This document shows, piece after piece, positions 22,447 through 24,061 of a stretch of DNA of 24,061 nucleotides (positions are counted from its first letter, which is position 1; each line of letters begins with the position of its first letter). Position numbers and translations under genes: made by a program. The stretch lies in NCBI GenBank assembly GCA_947085255.1, contig CAMTVQ010000010.1, positions 1 through 24,061 of the forward strand, in the 5' to 3' direction. This stretch comes from CAMTVQ01 sp947085255. Lineage in GTDB: Bacteria; Bacteroidota; Bacteroidia; Sphingobacteriales; Sphingobacteriaceae. Under the pieces are notes generated by a model. The model worked only from the letters and a program-made list of their open reading frames with translations, did not search any database and had not been told where the DNA came from.

Positions 22447-22905
22447 ATGACAGCATTTTTAGGAGTTTACGAGTGTACAGCAGATGCCAAAGGGCGTTTG
22501 ATGGTACCTGTTGCTTTTAAAAAACAGGTGCATGCCGTTGCTGATAAGGGTTTTGTGCTCAAGCGCTCAGTATTTCAAAAATGCTTAGAGCTGTACACCA
22601 TGCACGAGTGGGAAAAAGTAATGACGGGAATTAATCAGCTCAATCGTTTCAATAAAAAGAATATGGACTTTATCCGCATGTTTAATGCAGGGGTAAAGCA
22701 GGTAGAATTAGATAGTAGCGGTCGTTTATTACTTACCAAAGATCTGATGGATTTTGCAGGTATCAGCAAGGATATCGTGCTGGCATCTGCGGTAAACATG
22801 GTTGAGATTTGGGATAAAAAGAAATACGAGGCTTCGGTAAACGACCCATCAGTAGATTTTGGCGCCTTGGCAGAAGAAGTAATGGGAAAAGATGTGCAGA
22901 TGTGA
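22447..22905 (+). CDS. mraZ: Transcriptional regulator MraZ, 152 aa
   Basis: DNA-binding ring-forming protein that represses the division/cell-wall cluster. Two SpoVT/AbrB-like halves are visible: YECTADAKGRLMVPVAFKK (residues 8-26) and ELDSSGRLLLTKDLMDFAGI in the second half. I chose ATG 22447 (MTAFLGVYEC), the standard MraZ start, over GTG 22399, because the latter lies in the operator repeats and would give 168 aa. Its own boxes lie 35-68 bases upstream. rsmH follows after 108 bases containing tandem repeats, and the last codons of mraZ are themselves part of one of these repeats. Confidence 0.95.
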   Translation: MTAFLGVYECTADAKGRLMVPVAFKKQVHAVADKGFVLKRSVFQKCLELYTMHEWEKVMTGINQLNRFNKKNMDFIRMFNAGVKQVELDSSGRLLLTKDLMDFAGISKDIVLASAVNMVEIWDKKKYEASVNDPSVDFGALAEEVMGKDVQM

Positions 22906-22943
22906 TGATATGAAAATGTGCAGATGTGAAAATATGCAAATGA
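22892..22943 (+). repeat. Imperfect 24-base tandem repeat at the 3' end of mraZ
   Basis: ATGTGCAGATGTGA occurs in the last mraZ codons and again 24 bases later, after a TGATATGAAA-like link. The first copy supplies the VQM end and stop codon of mraZ. Confidence 0.6.
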
Positions 22944-22971
22944 ATGATGTGTATTCCATGCAGGAGGTTGT

Positions 22972-23010
22972 AAATTAACGAATCAACAAATTAACGAATC
23001 AACAAATTAA
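22972..23010. repeat. 16-base tandem repeat just before rsmH
   Basis: AAATTAACGAATCAAC is present at 22972-22987 and 22988-23003, followed by a partial third copy AAATTAA (23004-23010), four bases before the rsmH ATG. It replaces any normal ribosome-binding site. Confidence 0.8.
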
Positions 23011-23013
23011 TAA

Positions 23014-23907
23014 ATGTACCACCAACCCGTAATGCTTACCGAATGCTTAGAAGGATTAGCCATAAAGCCGAACGGTACTTACGTCGATGTTACTTTTGGT
23101 GGGGGAGGGCACTCCAAGGCTATTTTGCTGCAACTCAAAACAGGTAAGTTGGTTGCCTTTGATCAGGATGCGGATGCCGAAAAGAATATTCCAACAAGCG
23201 AGCAGTTGCTCTTTATTCCTCATAATTTCCGTTACCTCAAAAAATACTTACGTTACCACAATTTGCTGCCAGTTGATGGTGTTTTAGCTGATTTGGGCGT
23301 TTCTTCGCATCAGTTTGACAGTGCCGAACGTGGATTCTCTATCCGCTTTGATGCCGATTTGGATATGCGCATGGATGCTGGTTCGGATAAGACTGCTGCT
23401 GATATTTTAAACACCTATACCGAGGCTGAGCTACATCGCATTTTTGGTATGTATGGTGAAGTGCAAAACGCCAAAACCTTGGCAAAAGCAGTGGTTCATG
23501 CTCGTTTGCAAACACCCATCAAAACGGTAATGCAGTTTAAAGAAATCATACTACCCTTTGCAAAAAGGAATAAAACTACTCAGTACTATGCACAGGTATT
23601 TCAAGCATTGCGCATAGAGGTAAACGATGAATTAGGGGCCTTGCGCGAACTGTTGATGCAGTGTGCTGAAGTAATTAAACCGGGCGGGCGTTTGGTGGTA
23701 ATGTCTTACCATTCGCTAGAGGATAGGTTGGTGAAAAACTTTATCCAAAAAGGAAAATTTACTGGCGAGTTAGAGAAAGATTTTTACGGCAATGTGCTCA
23801 AACCATTTAAAGCTATTATGACAAAAGCAACCGTGCCGAGTGATGAAGAAATAGAACAAAATAGCCGTGCGCGTAGTGCAAAACTACGTATAGCCGAACG
23901 GATATAA
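23014..23907 (+). CDS. rsmH: 16S rRNA (cytosine(1402)-N(4))-methyltransferase RsmH, 297 aa
   Basis: Methylates N4 of C1402 in 16S rRNA using S-adenosylmethionine. The protein starts YHQPVMLTECLEGL, then the SAM loop VDVTFGGGGHSKAIL (residues 24-38), LVAFDQDADA, DGVLADLGVSSHQFDSAERGFSIR, LDMRMD, and the end VVMSYHSLEDRLVKNF ... SRARSAKLRIAERI, all hallmark motifs of the family. The length is slightly short but complete. It is the second gene of the division/cell-wall cluster, as usual after mraZ. The 16-base repeat runs up to its ATG. The next gene, expected to be ftsL-like, lies beyond the window. Confidence 0.97.
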   Translation: MYHQPVMLTECLEGLAIKPNGTYVDVTFGGGGHSKAILLQLKTGKLVAFDQDADAEKNIPTSEQLLFIPHNFRYLKKYLRYHNLLPVDGVLADLGVSSHQFDSAERGFSIRFDADLDMRMDAGSDKTAADILNTYTEAELHRIFGMYGEVQNAKTLAKAVVHARLQTPIKTVMQFKEIILPFAKRNKTTQYYAQVFQALRIEVNDELGALRELLMQCAEVIKPGGRLVVMSYHSLEDRLVKNFIQKGKFTGELEKDFYGNVLKPFKAIMTKATVPSDEEIEQNSRARSAKLRIAERI

Positions 23908-23910
23908 AGA

Positions 23911-23951
23911 TGCCTGCCCGACGTAGGCGGGTGTAAATGCGTATCGCATTT
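23911..23951. repeat. Two small hairpins after rsmH
   Basis: CCCGACGTAGGCGGG (23917-23931) is a relative of the element at 244-258. AAATGCG-TAT-CGCATTT (23935-23951) is a 7-bp stem. Neither has a following T run, so termination inside the cluster is not indicated. Confidence 0.55.
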
Positions 23952-23953
23952 AA

Positions 23954-24061
23954 AACAGATAACAGATAACAGATAACAGATAACAGATAACAGATAACAG
24001 ATAACAGATAACAGATAACAGATAACAGATAACAGATAACAGATAACAGATAACAGATAAC
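23954..24061. repeat. Pure heptamer tandem array (CAGATAA)n running off the window
   Basis: From 23954 to the last base the sequence is an uninterrupted 7-base repeat, about 15 copies, with no variants. It carries stops in every plus-strand frame, so it is non-coding. The full length is not seen. Confidence 0.97.

Noticed and set aside
23954..24061. CRISPR array
   Set aside because: The repeat unit is 7 bases with no spacers and no variation; CRISPR repeats are longer and alternate with unique spacers. No cas gene is present.

Overview
The window is chromosomal DNA of a Bacteroidota bacterium. The evidence is the gliding-motility ABC genes gldA, gldF and gldG, two kinds of type IX secretion C-terminal sorting domain (one at the left edge, one at 3865-4488), promoter-like TAnnTTTG elements, A-rich leaders with weak Shine-Dalgarno sites, and AT-rich DNA. 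The adjacency gldA-gldF-gldG-DUF4340-dnaN makes me think of a non-flavobacterial lineage (Chitinophagales, Cytophagales or similar), but the order cannot be fixed from this sequence.

Layout. 1-270: the 3' end of a T9SS cargo gene and its terminator. 314-2568 (minus): a three-gene operon of a membrane protein, a small winged-helix regulator and a DUF4153 membrane protein. 2718-3686 (minus): a secreted alpha/beta-hydrolase-like protein. 3865-4488 (minus): a secreted Ig-like protein with a T9SS type A tail, set between two bidirectional terminators. 4661-5599 (minus): malate dehydrogenase. 5774-11461 (plus): gldA, gldF, gldG, a DUF4340 gene and dnaN, closed by a 16-bp terminator stem. 11521-11985 (minus): a haem-binding-domain protein. 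12155-12661 (plus): a VanZ-like membrane protein. 12838-18102 (minus): a cation:proton antiporter, a decayed SerB-like HAD phosphatase, the NAD(P)H-hydrate dehydratase nnrD, a Na/Pi-cotransporter-family protein and an AI-2E-family permease. 18237-19343 (minus): a class II Fic protein whose leader carries palindromic operator-like sites. 19446-22044 (minus): three accessory membrane-protein genes. 22447 onward (plus): mraZ and rsmH, the start of the division/cell-wall cluster, with MraZ-box-like repeats in front and a pure heptamer tandem array running off the right edge.

The most unusual part is about 20500-22081. It contains consecutive attC-like imperfect palindromes. One 306-aa gene lies between 17-bp inverted ends (15 of 17 matching), and its stop codon falls inside one of them. 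Next to it is a gene-free 271-bp unit with the same layout: a 13-bp inverted match between unit start and the foot of a terminal stem. This is what an integron cassette array looks like, but no integrase is in the window and the sites deviate from the classical attC consensus. I treat it as a candidate integrase-less cassette cluster or a related, divergent cassette system.

The core genes (mdh, gld, dnaN, mraZ, rsmH) look intact. Several intergenic gaps between core genes hold short tandem repeats (6717-6752, 22892-23010, 23954-24061).
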